Shown piece after piece: positions 1 through 8,438 of a stretch of DNA of 50,713 nucleotides. The first letter of the stretch is position 1, and every line of letters begins with the position of its first letter. This DNA comes from Cytophagales bacterium (GTDB taxonomy: Bacteria; Bacteroidota; Bacteroidia; Cytophagales; Cyclobacteriaceae), in contig JAKSDO010000029.1 of the NCBI GenBank assembly GCA_022360055.1, positions 1 through 50,713 of the forward strand. The letters are read 5' to 3'. The notes beneath the pieces were generated by a model. The model saw only the letters and a program-made list of their open reading frames with translations. It was not told the origin of the DNA and ran no database searches. Made by a program: the position numbers and the translations under genes.

Positions 1-7
1 ATATATA

Positions 8-580
8 ATGTTTGGTATTGATAAATTAATCAATTGGGCAATTGGAAAACGTCGTAAAAATGCGTTTGACCTGAAAGAAAAGGATATAAATAATAAAATT
101 ACTATCGTCAAAATGGAAGCGGAATTGGACTCCGCCAAAAACAACCACAGAAACCTTTTGGATTTAAATAATCTTTATGGCCAACATGAGAATGAAATTA
201 TTAGAATAAAAACTGATATTCGATCTTTGTTTGAGTCTGTTGGTAACATAAAAAACAATATTGATGCGGCAGCCATAAGCAAAGTTGAAGAACAAAGTCA
301 ATTTGATTATGATTATAAAGAAGAGGGAGAATTTAGATCAAAGTATCATAGCGAATTTATCAGCACAGATTTGTTCAAATATTTTCCATCAATCGGCCTT
401 TCCGTTAGCAAATCTAAGTCTATACCTGAAAACATTAATGAACTTGTTGTAGAAAAGTTCATTACTGAAGATATTATTAAAAGAACTCATGATGCAAGTA
501 CAGATAAATACTATATGGCATTTACTAAGAAAGGCTATTCCTTTTGGAAGCAATATCTAGCATCAACACCTTTAGAATAG
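8..580 (+). CDS. Hypothetical coiled-coil protein
   Basis: This is a 190-residue protein that I do not recognise. It has no signal peptide or clear membrane segment. Residues about 25-90 are rich in Lys, Glu, Asn and Asp and look like a coiled coil. The last 45 residues, with alternating hydrophobic positions and a TKKGYSFWK stretch, resemble the wing of a winged-helix DNA-binding domain, but this is only an impression. The gene is clearly more AT-rich than most of the window and ends 18 bases from the end of the convergent small gene next to the Rep gene. That composition and location suggest acquired DNA, possibly part of the same mobile element. Function is unknown. Confidence 0.6.
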   Translation: MFGIDKLINWAIGKRRKNAFDLKEKDINNKITIVKMEAELDSAKNNHRNLLDLNNLYGQHENEIIRIKTDIRSLFESVGNIKNNIDAAAISKVEEQSQFDYDYKEEGEFRSKYHSEFISTDLFKYFPSIGLSVSKSKSIPENINELVVEKFITEDIIKRTHDASTDKYYMAFTKKGYSFWKQYLASTPLE

Positions 581-597
581 TAAAAGTATAATCAACT

Positions 598-843
598 TTA
601 TGGAATCTCATACCTTTCCCGATTAAACCAACCACGTTGAAAACCAACTTTTTTTGTTTTCTTGTTGTAGTCGTAAATTTTGGCATAGTAAAAATTCGGG
701 TGATCCAAAAAAAGCTCGATAACCTTTTTCAAATTCCGGTTGTAACATCGATACCAGGCAACAGGTTTTGAATTATCGTTATTCTTAAATACGGCCCGGA
801 TGATGGCCGAACCTTTGATATAAATTCTTGAATCTACATACAT
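598..843 (-). CDS. Small hypothetical protein downstream of Rep
   Basis: The product is an 81-residue, basic, aromatic-rich protein with no signal peptide and no recognisable family. Its start codon lies inside the last codons of the Rep gene (10-base overlap), so the two are almost certainly co-transcribed and translationally coupled. A small basic protein made together with a rolling-circle Rep could be an accessory replication or single-strand DNA-binding protein, but that is inference from position only. The gene could also belong to a degraded phage or plasmid module whose other genes are gone. Confidence 0.55.
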   Translation of the reverse strand: MYVDSRIYIKGSAIIRAVFKNNDNSKPVAWYRCYNRNLKKVIELFLDHPNFYYAKIYDYNKKTKKVGFQRGWFNRERYEIP

Positions 844-2318
844 AGTCCTTGAGTTTTAATGATTAATGATTTCTTACTTATAAATTGATTTCTAACGATT
901 TCTACATAGGCACGCCGTAGCGAGTAGAACATTCTGAGCCACTTTTTGCGCTCGGATAATCGATAGTGGTATATCGTGAAAGGAGGTTCCCCGGCAATGA
1001 CATGGATATAGGTTTCAAATATCTTTTTGAGGCCCTTTTTGGCTCCATACGTGAACTTTTCAACCATGTACTCAAGGCAGTTAAACAAACCCGAATCATG
1101 GGTAATGTCCTTGAAAAAGGTTAAACCGCCGATTTTCTTGGAAGATCGATAAACACGGCAGTAGATTTTGTAATCGTTGATCGAATTGCCGTCCTGGTCC
1201 TTGTCCTTATCATCGTTGTCCTTTTTAAATACGCCTTTGGTAACGTATTTGGTCATATAGGATTGAAGCTGCCTAATACTCTTTATGGCCTTACAATCCA
1301 CCGGATTAAACATACATGAATCAATTAGCTTGACTCTTTCCGTGTAAATTCGATCGTCGTATTTGCTAGAATCAAAATACTCATAAGGATTAAAAAGTTG
1401 ATCCATAAAGGTATTGTTTCGCATTTTGTCACGAGTAACACGGGGAAGTTTAGCCCGGAGCTTGTTTTGCTGATCTTTAATTTTCGATTTCGAAAATGTT
1501 TGATAATTGAGCTTGGCCAAATGCCACAGCCAAAGCGCGTTAACGCCTCGTATATCGAGCCTTTTAGAGGATTCTTGTAATATGATTGCATGAAAGTGTA
1601 TTTTATTGGTAGGTTGTTTTCCGTTCTTTTTGTCCCGTTCGCTCAGTTTCATTCCGCTTTGCCGTTCGGCCACGATGACGTAGTGGTTTACACCGTGATA
1701 TTCGCGAAGCGTTTCCATAAAGCGGGAAAATTGCTTTGAAACGGGCATATCGTCTTTTTGAGGATCGTATTTTGAGCGGTCGATTTTATCCGGCAATGTG
1801 AACGTGTACCATAGAAGTTTGGGCAGATCCTTGCGTTTTTCCCTGGGGATCTTTCCGCCGTGCATGGCTCTGATCTTGGCTTCGACATCCCGGGTTTTCC
1901 AATACAGCCAATTGATTTGAAACTTGATCTTTCTTGCCGAACGGCCGTTCAAGACATACCCGGAGGCCGCGTTTTTGCGGTCGTGACGGTAACCGAGCTC
2001 AGAACCAAGTGATTCAATGTTCTTAAGTAAGGTTTGGATTTCGGCGCTTTCTTCAATGAGTTGCTCATTGTAAATATCGATTTTGTGTAAAATCGTACTT
2101 TTTTCGTTCCAGGTAACATCACTTAATTTTTCTTCGAGATTGTTTTTTGTTGCCTGTAGATTTGATACGGATAATTCAAGCGTTTCGAGCCGCTTTTTAT
2201 ACTCAGAATATTTCACTACCTTTTTGGATTTTTTGAAAACCGGAAAGACGTCTACAATTCCAGTGACGTTTACTCGGGCCTTGTAACCCAATGCAGGCAG
2301 GCTATTTTTATCTAACAT
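834..2318 (-). CDS. HUH-type rolling-circle replication initiator (Rep)
   Basis: This 494-residue protein carries the three motifs of HUH single-strand endonucleases in the right order. A hydrophobic strand WYTFTLP lies at 170-176 (motif I), the metal-binding HFHAII at 241-246 (H241 and H243) and YMTKYVTK at 354-361 (Y354, K357, Y358 as nicking tyrosine candidates). The spacing and the YxxKY form recall Rep proteins of small single-stranded DNA phages and rolling-circle plasmids. A long coiled coil (about 38-105) precedes the catalytic core and a charged linker follows motif III. Such proteins nick an origin and stay covalently bound to the 5' end. No coat, assembly or integrase gene is visible nearby, so this is either a minimal integrated replicon or a remnant. 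The reading frame is intact. Confidence 0.75.
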   Translation of the reverse strand: MLDKNSLPALGYKARVNVTGIVDVFPVFKKSKKVVKYSEYKKRLETLELSVSNLQATKNNLEEKLSDVTWNEKSTILHKIDIYNEQLIEESAEIQTLLKNIESLGSELGYRHDRKNAASGYVLNGRSARKIKFQINWLYWKTRDVEAKIRAMHGGKIPREKRKDLPKLLWYTFTLPDKIDRSKYDPQKDDMPVSKQFSRFMETLREYHGVNHYVIVAERQSGMKLSERDKKNGKQPTNKIHFHAIILQESSKRLDIRGVNALWLWHLAKLNYQTFSKSKIKDQQNKLRAKLPRVTRDKMRNNTFMDQLFNPYEYFDSSKYDDRIYTERVKLIDSCMFNPVDCKAIKSIRQLQSYMTKYVTKGVFKKDNDDKDKDQDGNSINDYKIYCRVYRSSKKIGGLTFFKDITHDSGLFNCLEYMVEKFTYGAKKGLKKIFETYIHVIAGEPPFTIYHYRLSERKKWLRMFYSLRRAYVEIVRNQFISKKSLIIKTQGLCM

Positions 2319-2333
2319 GACTTAAATCAGTTT

Positions 2334-2353
2334 TTTAACACATTTTTGTTAAA
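2334..2353. repeat. Inverted repeat just upstream of the Rep start
   Basis: TTTAACA (2334-2340) and TGTTAAA (2347-2353) are perfect 7-base arms around a 6-base spacer, beginning 16 bases before the Rep start codon. It could be an operator for Rep autoregulation or part of an origin hairpin. It is short and AT-rich, so chance cannot be excluded. Confidence 0.4.
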
Positions 2354-2600
2354 TCCCTTCTTTAAGCAATTTGTTATATAATTTACATTATGTTAAATAG
2401 AGTTGATCATATCTATCCCATCGGCTTTTTCTCAGTTGTTATCACTACTTCACTTAGGCAAACTCCCAAAAATCTTTCAATCCTGCCTTGCCATTAATTC
2501 GCATATGCTCCGATTCAAATTTGTGAAATCAGAATCAGATTATTTTCGCTTTGAACGAACTGTTTTCTTTTGGCTCTTTTCCAGTGCTTTGGCCTGATCT

Positions 2601-2634
2601 GTAACACAATGTTACCCTCCCCGTTACCCTCCCC
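2601..2634. repeat. Iteron-like tandem repeat with adjoining inverted repeat
   Basis: GTTACCCTCCCC occurs twice back to back (2611-2622 and 2623-2634) without mismatch. The first copy overlaps a perfect inverted repeat, GTAACA (2601-2606) and TGTTAC (2610-2615), with a 3-base spacer. Tandem short repeats next to a small hairpin are typical of Rep binding sites and nick regions of rolling-circle replicons. The assignment to this Rep is inference from proximity (about 290 bases upstream of its start). Confidence 0.45.
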
Positions 2635-2720
2635 ATGTTCTGGAAAGACGGGATATAGGTATGGATGACTGGATGAAACAACATTTGACCAAAGAAGAAT
2701 ATTTAATGCGGACGTATCAG

Positions 2721-5348
2721 TTATTCATTTCTGAGGGAATCTACTGGGTTGGTCAGCGCTGCTTTGATGGACTGGAAGCTGACGGTGAGCATCGCTACCA
2801 GGAAGGTAGCTGCTATGGCTAGGGCAAAAATCCCAGCTCCAATTTCTATCCGATAAGTGAAGTTCTCCAGCCAGTTCTGCATCACCCACCAGGCTAATGG
2901 AGCTGCTATTATGAATGCCAGGATCAACAGGCGGGTAAATTCTTGGCCAAACAGCCATAGTATACTTTGTAAGCTGGCTCCCAATACTTTCCGCACACCT
3001 ACTTCTTTGGTTTTCTGAGCTGCCATAAATAATACTAATCCGTATAATCCAAGACAACCGATAATAATAGCTATGCTGGCAAAAATCTGGATTAGCCGGA
3101 AGATCATGTTGTCCATTTCGTAAAACCGGGCAATCTGCTCATCCAGGAAATTGTATTCAAAGATATGGTTTGGGAAAACTTCCTTCCAACTCGTTTCGAG
3201 AGCTGATAAGGTGGGCTGTAGATTGGCCGGATTAACTTTTACGGCACATTCGGTATACCATTTGTTTGAGGTGGTAATACAAAGTGGATCAATGGTCTCG
3301 TGGAAAGAGTTATTATGAAAATCCTTCACCACTCCCACGATAATTCCTTCACTGTTGTTGAGACCTATCTGCATTTTTTTTCCGATTACATCCTGAGGGG
3401 ATTGCTCGCCAAACTTTTTCACTGCTGTCTCATTGACCAGAAATTCACGAACTGTATCCGAAGGATGCAAATTTCGGCCGGCTACGAGTTGTAAGTCGAA
3501 GGTGGAAACATACTGATCGTCACCTGCTTTAACAGTAATATCGAAGTCTTCGTCTTCTGTACGTGAAGCGAAACGCACGGTCACACTGGCCCACCCTCGG
3601 GATGCCGGGGCACGACTGCAAAAGGCTATTTTTTCTACGTTTGCTATCCGGGAAATCTCCGAGTTAAATGCGCTTATGGTTGATTTTTCCCTTTCAGCTA
3701 CCGGAAGCATCACGATAGCATCTTTCGTGAAACCCATATCCGCTTGCCGGGAGTAACGCATCTGGCTCGCGATCACAATAGTACCAATAATAAGCAACTG
3801 CGAAATTGCGAACTGGGTAACTACCAACCCTCGTCTTAACGAGAAACCGCCTACGTGTTTTTGGTATAGTTTACCTTTCAAGGCTGTAGTTGGCCGAAAG
3901 CCCGCCATAATTAAACCGGGATAGGAGCCGGAAAGTAGGATCACGACCAGCAGCAGGATGGGCAGAAAGGTAAGCAGGTAAACATCCTGAAAGATATTGA
4001 CCCGAAGCTCAATATCTAAGAGCTGATTTAGATAGGGCAGTGCTAACTGAGCCAGAACATAAGCTAATACCAGTGCCAACATTGAGATCAACGCTGTTTC
4101 GGCTATAAACTGCCAGAAGAGCTGCACTCGTTTACCTCCCAGTACCTTCCGCACACCAATCTCCTTAGCTCGGTGAAGTGCCTGGGCAGTGGCCAGGTTA
4201 ATAAAATTCACGCAAGCCGTAATGATCAGAAAAAGGCCGATTAGGGACAAAGCCCAAAGGTTTTTCTTGGCTAGATAGCCTCCAAAATCAGGATTGAAGT
4301 GAATATCCGAAATAGGCTGAAGCTTAAACTGATATATTTCTGCATTCCGTTCATTGTAATATTTTTTAGACAGCTCGGGAAAAGCTCTATTTACCTCGGA
4401 AGGCAAGACACTAGGTTTTAGCAGCACAAAACAATGCATACCTCCTGACAGCCCCGGCCAGCTACTATTGCCGGCCAGCCATGCGTTATAATCTTTCAGA
4501 TTGCTATAGGATAAATAAATTTCGTCCCGGCGATCGGTGTTGATCGGCAAATCTTGCAGAATTCCGGTAATTCTGAAATCCCACTTATTTTGTAGGCGGA
4601 TCATTTGATTCATCGGGTTTTGATCTCCGAAAAATTTTTTCGCAATCCGCTCGGTAACGATTGCCGTATTGGGTTCGGTCAAGATGGTATTTTTATCCCC
4701 TTGTATCAAAGGAAAATCCAGGATATCAAAAAATTCGGGTTCTGCAAAAGCAATATCTTGTTCAAATTTATTATTGCCTTCAGCAGAGGGAACAGAGACC
4801 AGCCAATCCGATTGACTGTATACCATTGCTATTTTTTCAGCAAAGGTATAGTCATCACGAAGGGCTTTCCCCATGGGTTGTGGAACATTAGCTTCTCTAC
4901 TTATTTCTTTCCGGTGAAATTCAGTAGTGACGCGGTAAATCCTCTCCGCTTTTGAATGGAATGTATCAAAACTTAAATGATACTTAACCAGGGTAAAAAT
5001 CAGGATAGCACCGATGATTCCCAGGGTCAATCCGGCAATATTGATAGCCGCAAAGCTCCTATGCTTCCGAAGATTTCTCAGGGCAATGGTGAGATTGTTT
5101 TTGAACATAGCCGTATGATTTAATCTGTACTCTCTTTTCAGTCCCCTCATCAGCGTAGGACGTAATAATTTTAACGTATCCCAGGCATATAATCGCCTGG
5201 CTTTTTTAGCAGAAAACAGTTCCAGGTTATCCCGATACCGTTCCTCCATATCTCCTTCGATCTCTTCCAGGTATTCATCTTTGAGCAAAAACCGAAGGAA
5301 TTTTGCCGGCCATTTAGGTGGGGTGGTATGTTTATCCATTTCAGTCAT
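2721..5348 (-). CDS. Large FtsX/MacB-type ABC permease with PadR-linked prefix domain
   Basis: This is an 875-residue inner-membrane permease of the duplicated MacB/FtsX type. Residues 1-80 form a soluble prefix rich in acidic and Arg residues (EIEGDMEERYRDNLE). This is followed by a transmembrane segment (about 100-120), a periplasmic MacB-like domain, a first FtsX membrane block (about 370-500), a second periplasmic domain and a C-terminal FtsX block. KEIGVRKVLGGK and KEVGVRKVLGAS mark the two cytoplasmic coupling loops. Its start overlaps the PadR regulator stop by one base (TGATG), so the two form one unit. No ATPase gene is adjacent, so it must borrow one or act differently. Substrate is unknown. 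A second ATG three codons downstream is an alternative start. Confidence 0.88.
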   Translation of the reverse strand: MTEMDKHTTPPKWPAKFLRFLLKDEYLEEIEGDMEERYRDNLELFSAKKARRLYAWDTLKLLRPTLMRGLKREYRLNHTAMFKNNLTIALRNLRKHRSFAAINIAGLTLGIIGAILIFTLVKYHLSFDTFHSKAERIYRVTTEFHRKEISREANVPQPMGKALRDDYTFAEKIAMVYSQSDWLVSVPSAEGNNKFEQDIAFAEPEFFDILDFPLIQGDKNTILTEPNTAIVTERIAKKFFGDQNPMNQMIRLQNKWDFRITGILQDLPINTDRRDEIYLSYSNLKDYNAWLAGNSSWPGLSGGMHCFVLLKPSVLPSEVNRAFPELSKKYYNERNAEIYQFKLQPISDIHFNPDFGGYLAKKNLWALSLIGLFLIITACVNFINLATAQALHRAKEIGVRKVLGGKRVQLFWQFIAETALISMLALVLAYVLAQLALPYLNQLLDIELRVNIFQDVYLLTFLPILLLVVILLSGSYPGLIMAGFRPTTALKGKLYQKHVGGFSLRRGLVVTQFAISQLLIIGTIVIASQMRYSRQADMGFTKDAIVMLPVAEREKSTISAFNSEISRIANVEKIAFCSRAPASRGWASVTVRFASRTEDEDFDITVKAGDDQYVSTFDLQLVAGRNLHPSDTVREFLVNETAVKKFGEQSPQDVIGKKMQIGLNNSEGIIVGVVKDFHNNSFHETIDPLCITTSNKWYTECAVKVNPANLQPTLSALETSWKEVFPNHIFEYNFLDEQIARFYEMDNMIFRLIQIFASIAIIIGCLGLYGLVLFMAAQKTKEVGVRKVLGASLQSILWLFGQEFTRLLILAFIIAAPLAWWVMQNWLENFTYRIEIGAGIFALAIAATFLVAMLTVSFQSIKAALTNPVDSLRNE

Positions 5349-5680
5349 CAGGTATTGCTTAAACCCAATTCAGGCATAGCTTGCCACAGGCTTGATCTGA
5401 TATCTTTCATTTCACGAAGCACCCGATGAGCATAGGGGGTGGCCTGATAAATACGCTTACGTTTGCCCCCTCGCTTTTGAGTAGCCTCTCCGAACTCAGA
5501 GGTTAAGAATCCTTTTTCGACCATCCTTTTCAGGGCAGTTTGGATGGCCCCTACACTCAGACGCTCGTTCAGTCTTTCTTCCAGGTTGCGTTGTATTTCC
5601 ACTCCATAGGCATCCTCCTGCAGTACGATCACTGTCATCAGTACAAGTTCCTGAAATTCTCCCAGCCTGTTTTTTTTCAT
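5348..5680 (-). CDS. PadR-family transcriptional regulator
   Basis: This 110-residue winged-helix protein matches short PadR regulators. The N-terminal helix ELVLMTVIVLQEDAYGVEI is followed by SVGAIQTALKRMVEKGFLTSE, the recognition helix and turn. A basic wing (KRGGKRKR) and a C-terminal dimerisation helix complete it. PadR genes in Bacteroidota and Acidobacteriota commonly sit directly before a permease with a matching prefix domain, as here with one-base overlap. It probably controls transcription of this two-gene unit. The ligand is unknown. Confidence 0.88.
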   Translation of the reverse strand: MKKNRLGEFQELVLMTVIVLQEDAYGVEIQRNLEERLNERLSVGAIQTALKRMVEKGFLTSEFGEATQKRGGKRKRIYQATPYAHRVLREMKDIRSSLWQAMPELGLSNT

Positions 5681-5862
5681 TTTTTGTTGTATGAATATTC
5701 TAAAATTTGCTCAATACAGCCTCCCCAATCGGTGTCCCATAGTCGCTTTGTTTCAATGACAATTGTATAGATTTTTGCAACTAGTATATAAGCGCTCCCT
5801 TTTGCTCTTTCTTTTGACGGTGGTAGAACCAAAGCGGGAGATGACCACCCCCTACCCCCTTT

Positions 5863-5881
5863 CGCTCAAGTTTTTTGAGCG
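5863..5881. repeat. Small perfect inverted repeat
   Basis: CGCTCAA (5863-5869) and TTGAGCG (5875-5881) pair perfectly around the spacer GTTTT. There is no gene immediately upstream in either direction and no following T-run, so a terminator is unlikely. An operator or chance palindrome is possible. Confidence 0.35.
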
Positions 5882-6035
5882 CCACTAACACCTCCCCTAA
5901 ACTTATGGAATGTCAGTAAGCTCAGCCAATTGACCGGTAATGCCTATTGCGTTAGCTTTTCCTTTCCCCTACAGCTACCAGCGTTAATACCAATTCCTCT
6001 ATCGGGCAAAGTTTGACCACCGATTACTTATTATT

Positions 6036-6087
6036 ATTCCTAATTGAAGTAAATATAGTGAATTATTATTTTATTCCTAATTGAAGT
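6036..6087. repeat. Spaced 15-base direct repeat
   Basis: ATTCCTAATTGAAGT occurs at 6036-6050 and again at 6073-6087, a 37-base period, each preceded by an AT-rich TTATT tract. It lies 120-170 bases upstream of the lipoprotein gene. Two identical half-sites at this spacing could bind a regulator or mark a small duplication. Confidence 0.45.
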
Positions 6088-6207
6088 TTAAATAAAAATT
6101 AAATGAGGATCTAGAACTTATGCAGTAATTCGCAGTCAGTTGTCCTGAATCGGTGTCTAAAATAGTAATATGCACATGTTTATGCCGTTTACACTCTAAA
6201 AGAAATC

Positions 6208-7683
6208 ATGCAAAAAATCCTGCATTTATCCATCTCCATCCTGCTGATCAATATGATGTTTTTCCGTTGCCAACAATCAGGAAACCCGGAAACCATTTTA
6301 TCCGGATCTGTAAAGGGGGTTGAAGCGGACAGCCTGAAAATTACTTATTATAAGACTTATACCTGGGAAGGCCCGGAAAATTTATGGATCCCTTTAGATT
6401 CGGTTGGACAATTCACAACTACCTTACCGGTAAATTCATTGAAAGAATTCAGAACCAGGCAAAGCCGGGTTGTACTGAAAACCGGCTGGAAAACCACCAT
6501 GAATATTTATATGAATGCGGAAGGTGAAATGGATTCTACAACCTTCGATGGAGATGGTGCTGAGGAGAATGAGGTATACAACAATAACCTGACCCTGAGT
6601 TTCAATGCCTACAATGATATGAATAAAGAGCCGGGTGAATTTATTGCTTTTTTGGATTCCATCAGCCAGCTAATGAAAACTAATGTTGATCGCTTGAAGG
6701 ATGCAGACCAGGAATTTGTTGCGATGCTCCGTAATAATATAGCTTATCATAAAATGTATTGCTGGGAATCTTATGCCGAACAAAAATTTGATTACGCCGG
6801 AAAAGAAAGGCCCAATACACTTAAAGCATACAGCAGTCGGTTTGATAAATTAATGGTGTTTGATAATGCTGAATTGCTTAATTCCCTTTTTTATAAATCC
6901 ATGCTGGAAGACCATTTCAAGGAGATGGTGAGAGACAGTATTAATTTTGATGCATTGCTGGAAGCCAATAAGGGTGATCAGGAAAAAGCAAAGGAAGATT
7001 ATAATAAAATATCTTTCAACCTGATGCTGGACCTGGCAGACAGCATTATTCCCAACCCGGAGATTAAAAGTTACATTTATTGTAATGCATTTTACAATGC
7101 ATTTCTGCGCAATATAGGTCTGCAATTGATTGAATCTTTCAAACAAAATTATACGGGGCGTATCCGGGAGGTAGTAACAGACACGCTCATAATCAATTAC
7201 ATTGCGAGCCAAATTAACCACCTTGAAAAATTGTCTCCGGGTATGCCCGCACCTGCCTTTAGTTATCCTGATACCACTGGCAAGCAGGTAAGTCTTAGCG
7301 ATTTTAAAGGAAAATATGTGTATATAGATGTTTGGGCAACATGGTGTCGCCCATGCATTCGGGAAATACCAAAGCTAAAAGAACTGGAAAAAGATTTTGG
7401 AGATGAAATAGCTTTTATAAGTGTTTCAGTTGATAATGAGAAAGAAACATGGCATAAATATGTAAGAGAAAAGGAGCTGACTGGTATCCAGATTCTTTCT
7501 CAAGGAGGTAGTAAGGCCGAAATAATGGATCTCTACATGATCCAGGGAATACCCAGGTTTATAATGGTTGATCCCGACGGCAACCTTGTAGATGCGGATG
7601 CCAGCAAGCCCTCCTATGATAAAACCAAGAAACTCTTTGAAGAATGGACAGGACGCGAGGTAGTTGATACGGAACCGATTTAA
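6208..7683 (+). CDS. TlpA-like thioredoxin-fold lipoprotein
   Basis: This 491-residue exported protein ends in a thioredoxin/TlpA domain (about 345-485) with the redox motif WCRPC (Cys380 and Cys383) and the later cis-Pro segment IQGIPRF. Residues 1-20 are a hydrophobic signal ending at Cys21, which suggests a lipoprotein, although Arg at -1 is not a standard lipobox. The 300-residue middle region is mostly helical and acidic, as in Bacteroidota thiol-disulfide proteins with an N-terminal DUF4369-like part. The expected role is reduction or isomerisation of disulfides in the periplasm. The gene precedes the sigma factor and lgt on the same strand by 82 bases. The partner protein is unknown. 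Confidence 0.85.
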   Translation: MQKILHLSISILLINMMFFRCQQSGNPETILSGSVKGVEADSLKITYYKTYTWEGPENLWIPLDSVGQFTTTLPVNSLKEFRTRQSRVVLKTGWKTTMNIYMNAEGEMDSTTFDGDGAEENEVYNNNLTLSFNAYNDMNKEPGEFIAFLDSISQLMKTNVDRLKDADQEFVAMLRNNIAYHKMYCWESYAEQKFDYAGKERPNTLKAYSSRFDKLMVFDNAELLNSLFYKSMLEDHFKEMVRDSINFDALLEANKGDQEKAKEDYNKISFNLMLDLADSIIPNPEIKSYIYCNAFYNAFLRNIGLQLIESFKQNYTGRIREVVTDTLIINYIASQINHLEKLSPGMPAPAFSYPDTTGKQVSLSDFKGKYVYIDVWATWCRPCIREIPKLKELEKDFGDEIAFISVSVDNEKETWHKYVREKELTGIQILSQGGSKAEIMDLYMIQGIPRFIMVDPDGNLVDADASKPSYDKTKKLFEEWTGREVVDTEPI

Positions 7684-7765
7684 TTCAATAGCTATTAAAA
7701 AATTTCATCTATCTGTGATAATTCCTCAGATTTTGCTACTAATACAATAAAAGCGGTAGCCTAAA

Positions 7766-8269
7766 ATGAAATTTGAAAAGCGTCATTTTATTCAAATCAT
7801 AGACAATAATAAAGGCACGATCAGAAGCCTCTGCAAAGTTTATTATGCGAATAGCGAAGACCGGAAAGATGCTTTTCAAGACATCATTCTTCAACTTTGG
7901 AAATCATTTGACACATTTCGCGGAGAATCTGAAATCAGCACCTGGATTTATCGGGTAAGTCTTAATACGATTCTTACTAAAAAACGAGGAGATAAGAAAT
8001 CGATCTCCATCGAGCCACTTGATACACCTCATCAGGATATTTGCACTGCAAAAGCTGATGATAATGTTGAGCTTCTTTACATTATCATTCAATCATTAAA
8101 GGATATTGACAAAGCGATTATAGTTCTATATCTGGAAGGTTACCGAAACAAAGAAATCGCTGAAATTCTAAAAATGTCTCAAACTAACGTTGCTACCCGC
8201 TTGAATCGATTAAAATCCCGATTAACAAAGAAATTTAACAATAAGTCGCATGCAGCTAAACGATCTTAA
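7766..8269 (+). CDS. ECF-type RNA polymerase sigma factor
   Basis: This 167-residue sigma-70 family protein has only regions 2 and 4. Region 2 covers about residues 8-75, with DAFQDIILQLWKSFDTF and ISTWIYRVSLNTIL for core binding and -10 recognition. Region 4 covers about 105-155, with the helix-turn-helix YRNKEIAEILKMSQTNVATRLNRLKSRL. It should redirect RNA polymerase to a small regulon, perhaps including its own operon. Its 3' end overlaps a short anti-sigma-like ORF by 20 bases. In Bacteroidota such sigma genes are usually followed by a membrane-anchored partner of about 200 residues, which here is much shorter. Confidence 0.9.
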   Translation: MKFEKRHFIQIIDNNKGTIRSLCKVYYANSEDRKDAFQDIILQLWKSFDTFRGESEISTWIYRVSLNTILTKKRGDKKSISIEPLDTPHQDICTAKADDNVELLYIIIQSLKDIDKAIIVLYLEGYRNKEIAEILKMSQTNVATRLNRLKSRLTKKFNNKSHAAKRS

Positions 8270-8438
8270 ACCGGCTTGGAAACAACTAAAGCTTTTGAAT
8301 GCTATGCGGCACATAGAATCAAAAGAAATCTTGTCAATTATTGAGAATCCGGAAAATACCAATAAAACCAAACTACAAAGGGTACTCTTCAACATAGTCA
8401 TGTTCATTGTCATAACAGTTTTCTGTCAGGGCGGATGA
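8250..8438 (+). CDS. Short anti-sigma-like membrane protein, probably truncated
   Basis: This 62-residue ORF starts within the end of the sigma gene and ends four bases into lgt (ATGA overlap). Its beginning, MQLNDLKPAWKQLKL, matches the soluble opening of the small proteins that follow ECF sigma factors in Bacteroidota (pattern recalled, not searched). The following segment (about 45-60) is a single hydrophobic helix. The family is usually two to three times longer with more membrane helices, so this looks like a C-terminally truncated form. Overlaps on both sides indicate that it is really translated as the middle gene of the operon. It may hold the sigma factor at the membrane. Confidence 0.55.
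   Translation: MQLNDLKPAWKQLKLLNAMRHIESKEILSIIENPENTNKTKLQRVLFNIVMFIVITVFCQGG

Larger units (their letters stand above)
2319..2720. other. Gene-free region upstream of the Rep gene
   Basis: This 402-base, mostly AT-rich stretch separates the start of the Rep gene from the 3' end of the large permease gene. It contains two inverted repeats and a perfect 12-base tandem duplication (listed separately), all sharing a GTTA core. The minus strand has only a short fragment ending in a Lys/Arg-rich tail, which may be a gene remnant. I see no convincing promoter. The layout would suit a rolling-circle origin or a regulatory region for Rep. Confidence 0.45.
5681..6207. other. Long intergenic region between divergent genes
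   Basis: These 527 bases lie between the divergent PadR gene and the thioredoxin-fold lipoprotein gene, so both promoters should be here, though I cannot place either with confidence. The left half is pyrimidine-rich with C runs, and the right half is very AT-rich. It contains one small hairpin and one spaced direct repeat, listed separately. No credible coding region was seen on either strand. Confidence 0.5.

Noticed and set aside
2403-2597. 64-codon plus-strand ORF in the region upstream of Rep
   Set aside because: Hydrophobic and compositionally unlike a real protein, with no ribosome binding site or neighbour support.
2661-2822. Short plus-strand ORF beginning MDDWMKQHLTKEEY
   Set aside because: It is only 53 codons and most of it is antisense to the end of the large permease gene; no family is recognised. 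The first 20 codons could be a relic, but support is too weak to call.
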